A stretch of DNA of 64,000 nt. Origin: Agapetus fuscipes (lineage: Eukaryota; Arthropoda; Insecta; Trichoptera; Glossosomatidae). The position numbers and the translations under genes are program-made. Positions 1-8,499 of the stretch are shown piece after piece. The stretch is taken from the NCBI GenBank assembly GCA_951799405.1, contig OX637334.1:2418001-2482000 (forward strand), given 5' to 3'. The number at the start of each line of letters is the position of its first letter. The first letter of the stretch is position 1. The notes beneath the pieces are model-generated. The model was not told the DNA's origin and ran no database searches. It saw only the letters and a program-made list of their open reading frames with translations.

Positions 1-141
1 GATAAAAACCGTGAAAAGTAAAACAAGGACTTGGCTTGGATACTATTTTAATCAAAATACACTTTCAGTCTTAAAGTTTGGCACATAAAGACAGAAACTA
101 GTAAGGTAACAAAAAAATGAAAATAACATAGAAACTTCTAG

Positions 142-180
142 CACAGGGGTGTCCAACTCAAAATCGTGGCAAGCCGGGTT
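142..180 (+). mobile_element. hAT-like terminal motif
   Basis: The stretch begins CAGGGGTGTCCAACTC, which resembles the CAGGG-type inverted terminal repeat of hAT/Charlie transposons. No matching right end was found nearby, so this is at most one end of a degraded element. A similar CAGGGATGCCCAAACT lies near 54457. Confidence 0.3.
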
Positions 181-229
181 TAGCACTTTTGTAATCGTGG
201 CGGGTTACATTTTTTTTGTTGTACTTTAG

Positions 230-357
230 TCCATAATAATTCTTTTGACGGGGGAGGGGGGGAGGGGATGGTAGACACGCAATTTTAAAAGTTCATATTG
301 TCCATAATAATTCTGTTGACCGGGGGGGGGGGGGGGTAGGCACGCAATTTCAATCTT
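230..357. repeat. Tandem duplication with poly-G tracts
   Basis: Two direct units about 70 bp apart each contain CCATAATAATTCT, then TTGAC, a G-rich run, and GCACGCAATTT or a close variant. The second unit holds an uninterrupted run of about 15 G (322-336); the first has mixed G/A runs (250-269). The unit was probably duplicated and its G tract then changed by slippage. Confidence 0.7.
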
Positions 358-464
358 CGCGCGCAATTCAAATCTTAATACTTATCAATATCAAATACAA
401 TAATCAAATAGTTCAAATTAAATGAGTCTTAATGAAGTAAGGACTCTTCAACTTACGTCTTGTA

Positions 465-709
465 TAATCTATCTATAATCTAAACTGCAAAGATATGTTA
501 TGGCTCATTTGAAATGCATGCCTACAGACAGGCACATGTAGGTTCGCGCCTACACATTCTGCATGTGTGCATACAAATAAACAAAACCTCACATGAACAT
601 AAACCTTGCTACTCCTGCCGCCGTTCCCTGAACCGGGGTGGCATTGGCAAAAGTGAACCGATTTTTACAGCACGGGTGGTCAGCCTCATACCAACCTACA
701 AGTCAAGGA
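465..709 (-). mobile_element. A-repeat (RTE-associated), full length
   Basis: Read on the minus strand it goes from the TTGACTTGTAGG head, through the GGTTCACTTTTGCCAATGCC block and the palindromic CATGTAGGTTCGCGCCTACA segment, to a tail with ATAGATTATAG-like units. It is one of the more diverged copies (subfamily with ACCCGTGCTGT and CCCCGGTTCAGGGAA). No coding capacity. Confidence 0.8.
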
Positions 710-722
710 GGTCTTGCTTAGG

Positions 723-1473
723 CAATTTATAACAGTTGAGATCTGGAGCTTACAACAAAATCAACTTCAAAAACAACAATCAAAAACTCCTACCTTCTTT
801 TCGCATTTTTATTGCGTTCTTCACATTGGTTCTTCATCAAAATCTCAATTTTCCCAATTTTTGAGTTATGGCTCTTTATTGTAAAGCGTGCGTACATCTT
901 GCGTGTGCCGAAAACAACGAATCCCTTCTCCAAGTATAAATGTCAACGCTTTAACTATGCCGCGGCGCATACAAATAATGTATCTGACTCACAGCAGCAC
1001 CTCTTACGAGCGTCTCAGTTGCTATACACTTTATAAACACTAGTGTCGAGTTTAAAACGTAATATTTTACGTTCAATATCCAATAACCCATGGCTGTATT
1101 ATGTCAATATGCGACATAATACAGCGCTTACCAAGTATGACACTCCACGTTTTAACTTAATCATAACGTAAACAAAAAACCTATTAGGACTTATACAGCG
1201 CTTAAAGTTTGCGTCATAGTTTTGATGTATTTTGACAAAACGATTTATTCGAGTAACAACGTTAATTTGCTTTTCAACTTTTTAAAGCCAGCGAAATACA
1301 TTTTATTCTCTTCTGCCATGCTCAGTGAATAATTATTATTTTCTAAGGTTCCCGAAGCGGCCGCATGGCGCTGAAATCAGTCAAAATTGTGTATGGAAAT
1401 CTTTATTTTTCCATGATAAATAGAAATCGGGGGAGAAAAAATAAAACAAGTATTGCATTACAAACATAAAAAA
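723..1473. other. No gene seen; AT-rich with a hairpin
   Basis: No coding region or known repeat recognised. At 1094-1124 there is a perfect 12-bp stem, CTGTATTATGTC ... GACATAATACAG, around a 7-nt loop, and a smaller palindrome AACGTAATATTTTACGTT lies at 1055-1072. These may mark an old MITE. A short open frame at 812-1036 has no recognisable motif and is probably chance. Confidence 0.4.
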
Positions 1474-1797
1474 TATTTTTTCGATTGTTATATAAATAAA
1501 TAACACCTTATTAACTTTAAGACACTGTTTATATTTCACAAAAATATCATAAATTTAAAAAATTAAATTTTAGATTAACTACTAACGTTTTCGACCAATA
1601 TGGTCATCCTCAGGTAGTAAATTTTTTTACTACCTAAAAACCTAAAAAAATTTACTACCTGAGGATGACCATATTGGTCGAAAACGTTAGTAGTTAATCT
1701 AAAATTTAATTTTTTAAATTTATGATATTTTTGTGAAATATAAACAGTGTTTTAAAGTTAATAAGGTGTTATTTATTTATATAACAATCGAAAAAAC
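1474..1797. repeat. Foldback element 1 (arms ~155 bp)
   Basis: The left arm (about 1474-1630) and right arm (about 1640-1797) are near-perfect reverse complements, so one strand could fold into a very long hairpin. Near the centre each arm carries CTGAGGA, then a short self-complementary stretch with GACC/GGTC, then GAAA: plus strand 1659-1683, minus strand 1613-1589. This order matches the hammerhead-ribozyme core, known from Penelope-like retroelement terminal repeats. No ORF is present. Confidence 0.85.
1659..1683 (+). ncRNA. Hammerhead-like core in foldback 1
   Basis: CTGAGGA (1659-1665) matches the CUGANGA box. Bases 1666-1679 can pair as stem II (GACC with GGTC), followed by GAAA (1680-1683). 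Stems I and III are not convincing by eye, so activity is doubtful. The mirror copy lies at 1589-1613 on the minus strand. Confidence 0.4.
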
Positions 1798-1799
1798 AT

Positions 1800-2239
1800 G
1801 AATTTTCACAGTGTTAATACACAAACCATAAAAAATATAAAAAATATTACTTCAAATCCTAAAAAGAAAATATACCATTCAATGGCAAATTTACCTACAC
1901 GATCGTATGCAAAATTTGTGTACTTTTTAAATAACTATAAAAAATCAATGAAAAGTATAAAAAAATAATTTTCATCTAGAAAAAATAAAACTAATCAAAA
2001 TAAATGTTTTGAAATAAAAAAAAGTTATGAATTATTCATAACAACAGTAGAAATCTCCATTTAAGGTATCTCCGTAAATAAAATTATTTTGAATTGGTGT
2101 TTGATGGGAAAAAATACCTAATTTTATGTGTTAATTTAATCTGGAGAAAAAATGCTACCTTAACATTGAAAATATGGGTTATTTCGGTCATCAAAGTTGG
2201 GCGCGCTGACCTCTCAATCACCCTTAAGACAAAAAAGTC
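1800..2239. other. AT-rich spacer between foldbacks
   Basis: No gene recognised. It starts with a motif like TTTTCACAGTGTTAATACAC, which recurs in variant form at 2490-2510 and 40793-40812 beside other foldback-type repeats, so it probably belongs to the same element family. Confidence 0.4.
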
Positions 2240-2482
2240 TTTATTATTAATCAAATAAATATACTGTTTTAATTCACTTTTTTATTATTTTATTTTAAAT
2301 ATGTCTAACAGTTTTCGCCTAAAAAGGCATCCTCAGGACAATTACAATGACAAATCCAATCCACATTATTTGTCATTGTCATTGTCCTGAGGATGCCTTT
2401 TTAAGCGAAAACTGTTAGACATATTTAAAATAAAATAATAAAAAAGTGAATTAAAACAGTATATTTATTTGATTAATAATAC
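2240..2482. repeat. Foldback element 2 (arms ~100 bp)
   Basis: The arms at about 2242-2343 and 2378-2480 are near-perfect reverse complements with a short centre rich in TTGTCATTG. Each arm contains CTGAGGA, a GCC/GGC pairing segment and GAAA (plus 2387-2410, minus 2336-2313). It is related in design to foldback 1, but outside the core the arm sequence differs, so it is a separate family. Confidence 0.85.
2387..2410 (+). ncRNA. Hammerhead-like core in foldback 2
   Basis: CTGAGGA at 2387-2393, a T-rich hairpin segment, then GAAA at 2407-2410. In the minus-strand copy (2336-2313) the stem is GCC...GGC; in the plus copy it has decayed to GCC...AGC. Only the core is convincing. Confidence 0.35.
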
Positions 2483-2659
2483 AATGGACTTTCACTGTGT
2501 AAACCACCAAACCCTGAAAAAAAAAAAAAAAATCTTTGTTTGCCGTCTTTGGTTCTAGACGACTCTTATCTTGTTTAGTAAATAAATATATAAGTTGTAT
2601 TATGGTTGTATTTATTTATTTACTTAAAAATGAATTTTGAATACAATTTAATAAAAAAA

Positions 2660-2805
2660 AAAAACGGAAAAATTTACTAAAATTACTAAAAAATGTGTTT
2701 TTCACGGAAAATTGGATAAAATTGACTGAAAAAATATCTTTTCCACGGAAAATTTAAATAAAATTGACTGAAAAAACGTCTCTTTCACGCAAATTTTGAT
2801 AAATC
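2660..2805. repeat. Tandem repeat, ~42-bp period
   Basis: The motif CACGGAAAATT followed by ATAAAATTGACTGAAAAAA recurs at about 2703, 2744 and 2786 (the last diverged to CACGCAAATTTT), a period of 41-42 bp, with a weaker unit upstream. Simple minisatellite; no coding sense. Confidence 0.75.
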
Positions 2806-3004
2806 ACAATACAAGGATAAAAATCTGGCACAATATATTTTGGGGGCTGACAGATTTCATGAGTCATAAAGCCCGCTGAATGGGGCGGACACTGACAGCC
2901 CGATACAACGAGACCTCCGTGAGGTTTTGTAATTTTTTGACAGGTAAAATTGACCGGTGACCTTTCGTGATAAACTGACATGTTGTGTGTCAGTCATGGA
3001 GGTC

Positions 3005-3330
3005 GCAATATCGATGGTGACACAACAATCACTTTTTTCGGGCTATGTAGCCGTGGTCTGGTTGATTCTATCAGGACAGTTTCGCCCATTGCTCCGATGG
3101 GCATTATAAGCGGTTGGCTAGTCGCTGCGATCTTCTTACAGCATCTGCTGTACTGTAAGAAGATCAGCCAATCGCTGATAATGCCCATCGGAGCAATCTG
3201 CGAAACTGTCCGGATAGAATCAACCAGGCCGCGGCTACATAGCCCGTAAAAAGTGATTGTTGTGTCAACAAGAACCGGCCGTGAAAGCTTCAATGTACAA
3301 TCAATATCGATGGTGTCAGATACAATATCG
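3005..3330. repeat. Foldback element 3 (arms ~120 bp)
   Basis: Left arm about 3018-3135 and right arm about 3150-3268 are reverse complements, with the innermost hairpin CTTACAG...CTGTAAG. Each arm has a stable GCCCAT/ATGGGC-type stem next to GAAAC, as in other hammerhead-like repeats here, but the CTGANGA half is lost. A single-arm relative lies at 7505-7660. The open frames on both strands are mirror images caused by the palindrome, not genes. Confidence 0.8.
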
Positions 3331-3394
3331 GCCAACTTCTTCTTCTTGTCGTGCCACTTCTATAGAAGGTCGGCGATCATCATGCTGTCAACAA

Positions 3395-3640
3395 GGTTAT
3401 AGTGCCCAATAGAGCAAACACATCAAACTTTGCAGACAGAAGCTTTGCGGTGGCCGGGCCGGTGGCCTGGAACAATTTACCCATCGGTGTTCGCGCGAAC
3501 CAGCCTACCACCACCTTCAGAAAGGAACTGAAGACACTGCTTTTCTCGAGAAGCCATGGCGCCCTTGAGATGGTCCTGGACCATTAAATGGCGCCACAGG
3601 AAAGAAATCATCCATCATCATCATCATCATCATGGCTATT
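3395..3640 (+). pseudogene. CR1/L2-like LINE, C-terminal fragment and 3' tail
   Basis: The reading frame gives a peptide with FADRSFAVAGPVAWNNLP and then FRKELKTLLF, the typical last ~45 residues of CR1/L2-type reverse transcriptase proteins (G-D-RAF...AGP..WN.LP...FK..LKT.LF). A short 3' UTR with GGCGCCCTTGAG follows and ends in an ATC microsatellite (about 3605-3635). Everything upstream is missing (5' truncation). It belongs to a different subfamily from the copy at 4919. Confidence 0.75.
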
Positions 3641-3838
3641 TTGACTTTGGATGCTGCGGCTCGAAACAGGGACTTGGTGCTTCTGCCAAACCACTGTCGC
3701 AGGTTTTTCAGACGCGATGTCCTTCGGAGTCCTTGCGATCTTCTCCCCTCAATCTTACCCTGTATGATAAGATGAAGGAGACGGTATTTCTCATCTCTCA
3801 AAATGTGACCGAAGCACTTCAGTTTTCTCTGGTTACAT
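3637..3838 (-). pseudogene. RTE/R4-type LINE, C-terminal fragment
   Basis: The minus strand encodes KCFGHILRDEKYRLLHLI, then QGKIEGRRS, WLKNLR-like and LFRAAASKVKIAM segments, the familiar C-terminus of arthropod endonuclease-reverse transcriptases. The frame runs into the CAT/ATG microsatellite at 3610-3635. It therefore meets the fragment at 3395-3640 tail to tail across a shared simple repeat. Only about 65 residues remain. The clade assignment (RTE versus a neighbouring one) is uncertain. Confidence 0.7.
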
Positions 3839-4034
3839 GTACAACTTCAGTTGATGTGGTGGTTTCCCAGCTCCCGCGGGGGTTGGTACTCATTTATTGT
3901 GAAGACTCAGTAATCTATTTTGGGTTTTGAAATAAACACCGAAACGGGAAATAATTTCTCTCACCCTCGATGGGATTCGAACTCGAGCTCTTGGTATGCA
4001 AGCACTCTACCAACTGAGCTATTGACCGGACTTC
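3836..4034 (-). mobile_element. B-SINE, lacking its 3' part
   Basis: On the minus strand the tRNA-like head (GCTCAATTGG-type A box region, B box GTTCGAATCCC near 3972) runs into the conserved GGTGTTTATTTCAAA and AGTACCAACCCCCG blocks. It stops at 3836, where the LINE fragment begins, so the 3' third is missing. Confidence 0.8.
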
Positions 4035-4038
4035 CTAC

Positions 4039-4157
4039 CCAGGGAATAGAAATTTTGAAAATTAAATTAATTTTTTTTGTGCTCCGCCGAAAATCGAATA
4101 TGGATCCTTTGGTTTACGAGTCCGTAGCAAATAACCACTAGACTATAGACCGGTCAA
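4039..4157 (-). mobile_element. T-SINE head fragment
   Basis: Minus-strand sequence contains GACCGGTCTATAGTCTAGTGG, a decayed anticodon arm and the CGGCGGAGCAC region, then about 40 bp of body. It is one of the most diverged copies, and the B box is damaged. It abuts the B-SINE on its left. Confidence 0.6.
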
Positions 4158-4309
4158 TTATGCTGATGAATTTACGTTTCTAAATCATAACGAAAGAATT
4201 TCATGAACTTCACTCCTGTTTAGGAATGATTTTTTTTGTTTTATATACGCATTCACGAAATTGATTCGTGGTAAAGTCTTGTGATTCGTGATCTTGTCAT
4301 AATACGGTA

Positions 4310-4400
4310 CGTGGTCACGTCACGTGATTTATTGACACATTCACGTGGATGACGTGGCATTGTCCACGCGGCGCTGACAGCAGATTTGGCGCGCAATTCC
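4310..4400. other. CpG-rich block with CACGTG/TGACGTGG motifs
   Basis: A short GC-rich island in AT-rich DNA contains GTCACGTCACGTGATT and GGATGACGTGGC, similar in flavour to the larger block at 52.0 kb (CACGTGACGT). These are E-box and CRE-like motifs. It may be a MITE end or a promoter remnant; no gene follows. Confidence 0.35.
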
Positions 4401-4657
4401 CGTGGGGTGTTTTCGCGCGTAATTTATAGGATCCCGATGACGGCTTCACGTAGAGCGATTGTATCCACGAAACCAAGGACTGTGCAGATATTCGCAAATA
4501 ATTATATATGCTGAACGAACTAACACTTGTTTTGTAGAAATTAAAATTACAAAAAAATAAAGTCTTTATACAATACAATAAAAAAATTACAGGTTTGTGT
4601 ATGGAAATTTTTAAGATTTATTTTAAATGAATCATGCAAAAAAAATAAACTCAGTCG

Positions 4658-4808
4658 TACTTCACGAGTTGGTTTATTTTATCCAGCGCTTTCGGAGTGT
4701 CATCACACTATTTTCTCTTGTTGTTCTCTAGGTCTGTTTGTTGTTCTCTTGAGAATGATGTGATAAGACTCGAAAGCGCTCGAGATGATACTCCAACTCG
4801 TGAAATAA
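4658..4808. repeat. Foldback element 4 (arms ~60 bp)
   Basis: TTCACGAGTTGG...CCAGCGCTTTCGGAGTGTCATCACA on the left is mirrored on the right by GAATGATGTGATAAGACTCGAAAGCGCT...CCAACTCGTGAA, with a spacer containing two TTGTTGTTCTCT copies. A GAAAGCGCT box follows a stem-forming segment, as in the other foldbacks. A single-arm relative occurs at 16180-16270. Confidence 0.7.
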
Positions 4809-4918
4809 AACCTTGTTTTTACTTTTGCATTATTGACAATACAAATGTTTGAGAATTTACCAAAAATACTATTATATCTACTCACATACAAAGACTATTT
4901 TGAGAGTCAAAAGAAATG

Positions 4919-5395
4919 AAGGATAGCCTGGAACTACTGGTTGTGATCGGTGGCTTAGAAGAGACAAGATCTCCCACATGATGGAATGTTCAAGTGTAGA
5001 CAGCAGCAGGCCCCTCAGAGGTTGGAGCGCTACGTACAAACCTTCTCCATCATATCTGGCAGACATGTTTTCCCCCGTTGAGGTGAGTGTGAGGGGGCGG
5101 ACACTTGGGTCAGCGGGGTGTCGAGCTGTCAGATTGATGCAGCCTCGCCGTGAAATACGCACTAATTTTGGGGATCGCGCTTTCCGGTTTGCGGGGCCGA
5201 TGGAGTGGAACAGACTGCCACCCGGAGTGAGGGTTTCGGAATCTGCTGGCATTTTTAAGGGAGCACTGAAACGGCACCTTTATAAAATATCTCATTCATG
5301 ATTAGGAGGGCCCTTGAGGTGTGACACACACAAAAACGGCGCTCTTTGGTCATGTAAAAAATTAAACAAATAAATTATCCTCATATATATATATG
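4919..5395 (+). pseudogene. CR1/L2-like LINE, C-terminal fragment with 3' tail 'a'
   Basis: In-frame peptide includes SPSYLADMFSPVE, then REIRTNFGDRAFRFAGPMEW, NRLPPGVR and FKGALKRHLY before a stop at about 5301. This is the conserved C-terminus of CR1/L2-type reverse transcriptases. The 3' UTR reads GGGCCCTTGAGGTGTGACAC...CAAAAACGGCGCTC...AAATAAATTATCCT and ends in AT repeats. The same tail, with few changes, ends the T-SINEs, so this LINE family is the likely source of the enzyme that moved them. The 5' portion (endonuclease and most of the RT) is absent. Confidence 0.85.
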
Positions 5396-5425
5396 TTTAA
5401 TTTTAGGTTTTCACGGATATTATAC

Positions 5426-5573
5426 ATGTTAAAAGATTTTCGGGAATAATCCGTTTATATGCTATTTTTTACTTACACGCAGACGGACCGCCCTGACGAA
5501 GGACCGTGATATCGGCCCGAAACGTAGGCTAAAAAATAGCATATAAACGGATTATTCCCGAAAATCTTTTAAC

Positions 5574-5576
<3 letters not shown>
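5426..5576. repeat. Foldback element 5 (arms ~47 bp)
   Basis: GTTAAAAGATTTTCGGGAAT at 5428 and its complement ending at 5575 flank a 55-bp centre. The centre holds CTGACGA (5493-5499), a strong stem (GGACCG with CGGCCC, one mismatch) and GAAAC (5519-5523). This is the best hammerhead-like core of the window. A TA microsatellite follows at 5573-5605. Confidence 0.85.
5493..5528 (+). ncRNA. Hammerhead-like core in foldback 5
   Basis: CTGACGA fits CUGANGA exactly. The next 18 nt form stem II around a TGATAT loop, then GAAAC with GTAGGC downstream. GCC immediately precedes CTGACGA and GGC lies in the downstream GTAGGC, which could begin stem I. No full covariance-model check was possible. Confidence 0.45.
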
Positions 5577-5605
<29 letters not shown>

Positions 5606-5607
<2 letters not shown>

Positions 5608-6185
5608 TCTCACACCAAAAAAAAATCACAGTCAAAAGGAGAAAGTCAGCAAACAAAAACTTTCGATATTTATTATTTTTACAGTTGCAAACTTTCACAC
5701 TGGGAATACCAAAGAGCTAAGCAGTCCATTCGATTGCTACCCCACGTAGGTCCTTGATATATTGTTGGACCTCCAGCTTGCGTAAGCGTCCCCTCGTCAG
5801 ACCCTTGTCCCACTATTCCGGGGGACAAACTGACTTATCGCTAATGTTTCACTTCGGAATCATTTAACAATTAGCGGTAACTGAATTATGCAACCTTTCA
5901 CTTGGGAAACGAAATCAAATTACTTTTACAGGTAGGTACTGTGATAATGTTTTAACTTTGGATAGTGAAAATGGACAAAAATAAATTATAAATGATTGTA
6001 GGCTCGGAAGTGAGCAGAGCTCCGAAGAAGTCACATACAGAGAAGACGAAACGTCAGCTGAATGTCTTCAATAAGTATCAAGAAAGAAGATAAAGAAGAG
6101 AAGAAGAAAAAACTGTGGACTACGGTCAAAACCCGGAATCAAAAAATCAAAAATAAATTGTTATCTATAGAAATTATATTTGTAT
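5606..6185. other. No gene seen
   Basis: Mixed-composition DNA without a recognisable ORF. The centre (5700-5870) is more GC-balanced (CCACGTAGGTCC, CCCCTCGTCAGACCC) and may be low-copy sequence. 6000-6120 contains GA-rich stretches but no repeat family I could name. Confidence 0.3.
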
Positions 6186-6436
6186 GATTCACACCTCAAG
6201 AACTCTTTGCGAGCCTGGTCTTCACTATAAAAAGCGCCAACTCCCAAGCAAGACTCAGTAGCTGTAAGGCTGGATGGACCTTTTTTGATCGGTCATTGGT
6301 AAAGGTACATGAATATTCCAACCCAGCGAAAAGTATGTTTGAAAATATTAATGTGTTATATTTTTGTGCTCCTCCCGGATTCGAGCCCACGACCTTCCAT
6401 GTACGAGTCCGCAGCGTTACCACTGGAGAACAAATG
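6186..6436 (-). mobile_element. T-SINE, nearly full length, tail 'a'
   Basis: Reading the minus strand: a damaged A box, the anticodon region GGACTCGTACATGG, the B box GGGCTCGAATCCGG, the AACCCAGCGAA-type body block mirrored here, and the ...TTGAGGTGTGAAT tail. The final AAATAAATCATCC segment is missing. Confidence 0.8.
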
Positions 6437-6464
6437 TAATAAGAATCTTAAATGTAATACATCT

Positions 6465-6625
6465 TCACTCAGATTGAGGAGATTGTGAAAGAATGGGATA
6501 TACAAAGCGAGCAAAAAAAGAAGAAAACGCATGAAGAAGATGATGGATATGAATGAATTGAAAGAGGTATGTAAGGATAGAAAGAAATGGAGGCTGCTCT
6601 ACAGAAAATCTGGCCAACCATAGCG
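6465..6625 (+). pseudogene. RTE-like LINE C-terminus remnant
   Basis: Degenerate frames read IVKEWDIQSEQKKK, then MKKMMDMNELKEVCKDRKKW, matching the longer RTE C-terminus at 27966-28370 (CMKKVMTLDEMKVVCKDRKKW). Adenine insertions break the frame. It follows directly after the T-SINE. Confidence 0.7.
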
Positions 6626-6689
6626 GAATGGCGACTGAGTTACAGTTACAGAACTATAAGACTATGGAAGTATTGATGCTGGAGTGATG

Positions 6690-6780
6690 TTTTCCGGGAT
6701 ATCTTTCCGTGGTCTGTGGGAGCTGGAGCTTCCGGACGTTTCGCCTATTTCTACGATGGGCTTCTTCATCGTGAAGTATA
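6690..6780 (-). repeat. Hammerhead-like repeat, single arm
   Basis: On the minus strand, bases 6769-6739 read ATGAAGA (first base changed from CTGAAGA), a GCCCATCG...GGC-like stem, then GAAACGTCCGGA. The sequence CCGTGGTCTGTGGG beside it recurs at 51361, the better-preserved copy. The right edge ends in a GAT microsatellite. Confidence 0.5.
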
Positions 6781-6784
6781 ATGA

Positions 6785-7504
6785 TGATGATGATATTGAT
6801 GAGAACTGTGATGTAAGTGTGTGTACACTGAGGGTTTATATGTGCAAACTAAATACACTTTGAATGCGAGTTTGTCAATTCAGCAGCGACATCTGTGTAT
6901 TTTTCGCATGTGAAACTAAGGGGTCTATCAGTAAACCATTTTGCTTCTACAGCTACTATGGAAGTATTATTTACACGTTGTACGAGTATTTCTGAATTTG
7001 TATACATACAAAAAAATTTGCTTGTAATTTTTAAAATGTACAATCTACGACGCATTGTTTCATGTAAGCTTCTGCATTTAAGTCCCTGAAACATATTCCA
7101 GAATATGTTAACAAAATACATTAAAGTAACAGAGCTTTCATTCTGCTCTTTAACTAGCTTTATAATCGCATTGCATTCACCCTGCGAGCGCTGATTGCCC
7201 GGTGCAAGTGCATCCCAGCTTTTACTTGCACTCGGACCGCTCGGAGCTTTTGTTTCCGGGCACAGTTATCACCTTAAAGTGGCAAAAGCTCTCTCTCTGC
7301 CTTTGTATTCCAGGCCTCATTAGCTGAAAGTTGCAACGTACAAAGAGACAGTGTGGCTGGACAGAGGATTTAACAGGTCTAATCAGGTCCGGAATAAGAC
7401 TACCTGGGGCCCTAGTATGGAAAAAATCATGGGGGCCTCAATTCTCCTTCCCCCCTCATCGTCGCCTACCGTAAACAATATTACATCGTACACTTATTGA
7501 TTAA
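6785..7504. other. No gene seen; partly low-copy
   Basis: No convincing ORF; frames at 6849-7121 and 6895-7089 are overlapping chance frames. The segment 7150-7340 is GC-balanced (CCCTGCGAGCGCTGATTGCCC, CTCGGACCGCTCGGAGC) and may be low-copy host DNA. A run of C-rich sequence lies near 7445-7465. Confidence 0.3.
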
Positions 7505-7665
7505 TTAATTGTACATTGAAGCTTTCACGGCCGGTACTTGTTGACAAAACAATCACTTTTTTCGGGCTATGTAGCCGTGGTCTAGTTGATTCATTCCTGA
7601 CAGTTTCGCCCATTGCTCCGATGGGCATTATGAGCGGTTGGCTAGTCGCTGTGATCTTCTATTTA
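7505..7665 (+). repeat. Single arm of foldback-3 family
   Basis: ATTGAAGCTTTCACGGCCGG, ACAATCACTTTTTTCGGGCT and GACAGTTTCGCCCATTGCTC recur here in the order seen at the foldback element 3030-3330. Here there is only one arm, so the family exists both as inverted pairs and solo. Confidence 0.75.
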
Positions 7666-7686
7666 AGATTAATTCATTGTTTGTAT

Positions 7687-7935
7687 TCCTTGACTTAATG
7701 GTTATTATGAGGCTCATCACCCATACTGTAAAAAATGGATCACTTTGCCAATGCCACCCCTGTTTCAGGGAAGGTAGGCAAAAGTTTCAGGGCTTATGTT
7801 CATTTGAGATTGGGTTTTATATTGTAGGTCCACATGCGGCATGTGTGTGCGCGAAATTACACGTGTCTGCTTGTGGGAATGTGTTTAATTTGAATCTTAA
7901 ATGATGTATATCTTTGCAACTTAGATTTAGATTAC
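7687..7935 (+). mobile_element. A-repeat, full length
   Basis: Runs from ATTCCTTGACTTAATGG to GCAACTTAGATTTAGATTA. The leading sequence TTAATTCATTGTTTGT resembles the RTE 3' UTR junction at 27838, so it may extend slightly upstream into LINE sequence. Confidence 0.85.
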
Positions 7936-8499
7936 CTCTTTCAATATATAAATAGTTATATGTCAGATTTTTCATCCATTTTCTTGTTTTAGCTTTTGCA
8001 GATGACTTTAGGTATTGTAAATACTCAATGAACCTGTTATAAAGACTGTTTTTCGTTGAATATAAAAATTAAATATTTTAAATAATTCTGTTTTTCTTTG
8101 AAGTCATTTGTAAGATAAAACAAATCAAATATTAAAAAGATGTAGGACGTAGGTATATAAAAGAAGTTCATAACATTTTTATACCAGAGACTTCCAGAGA
8201 GCTTTTTGGAAAACAAAACGAGTAGATATGTTTTGTTTTCCAAAAAGTACTTACAAGTTTGGATGTAAACATTTAATGGGCTTTCATTTTTCATGAAATT
8301 TTACATAACCATCAATGCTGTCGATCGCTGGAGATAATAACTTCAGTGTCAACGATTACCAACAAATGTATGAAAAACATGACAACGCCTCTAGTGAATG
8401 TTTTACTTTCTGTAGTTTTTTTAATTAACGCTATGTTTAAGTTTAAAACTTAAGTTTTTTTTACTTTCGCACAGTATTGATTTCCTTGCGTTGAAGTTC
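7936..8499. other. AT-rich, no gene seen
   Basis: No recognisable coding sequence. An inverted pair GGAAAACAAAAC / GTTTTGTTTTCC lies at 8208-8241 and could form a hairpin; a minus-strand frame at 8037-8294 is low-complexity and not credible as a gene. Confidence 0.35.

Noticed and set aside
2980..3335. Overlapping 89- and 113-codon ORFs on opposite strands with nearly the same peptide
   Set aside because: They are mirror products of the foldback palindrome; the peptide repeats because the DNA is its own reverse complement.
3610..3635. His-tag-like HHHHHHH coding stretch
   Set aside because: It is the translation of an ATC/CAT microsatellite at LINE tails.
5573..5605. TA run as an origin or regulatory site
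   Set aside because: Simple microsatellite next to a foldback element; nothing else supports a function.
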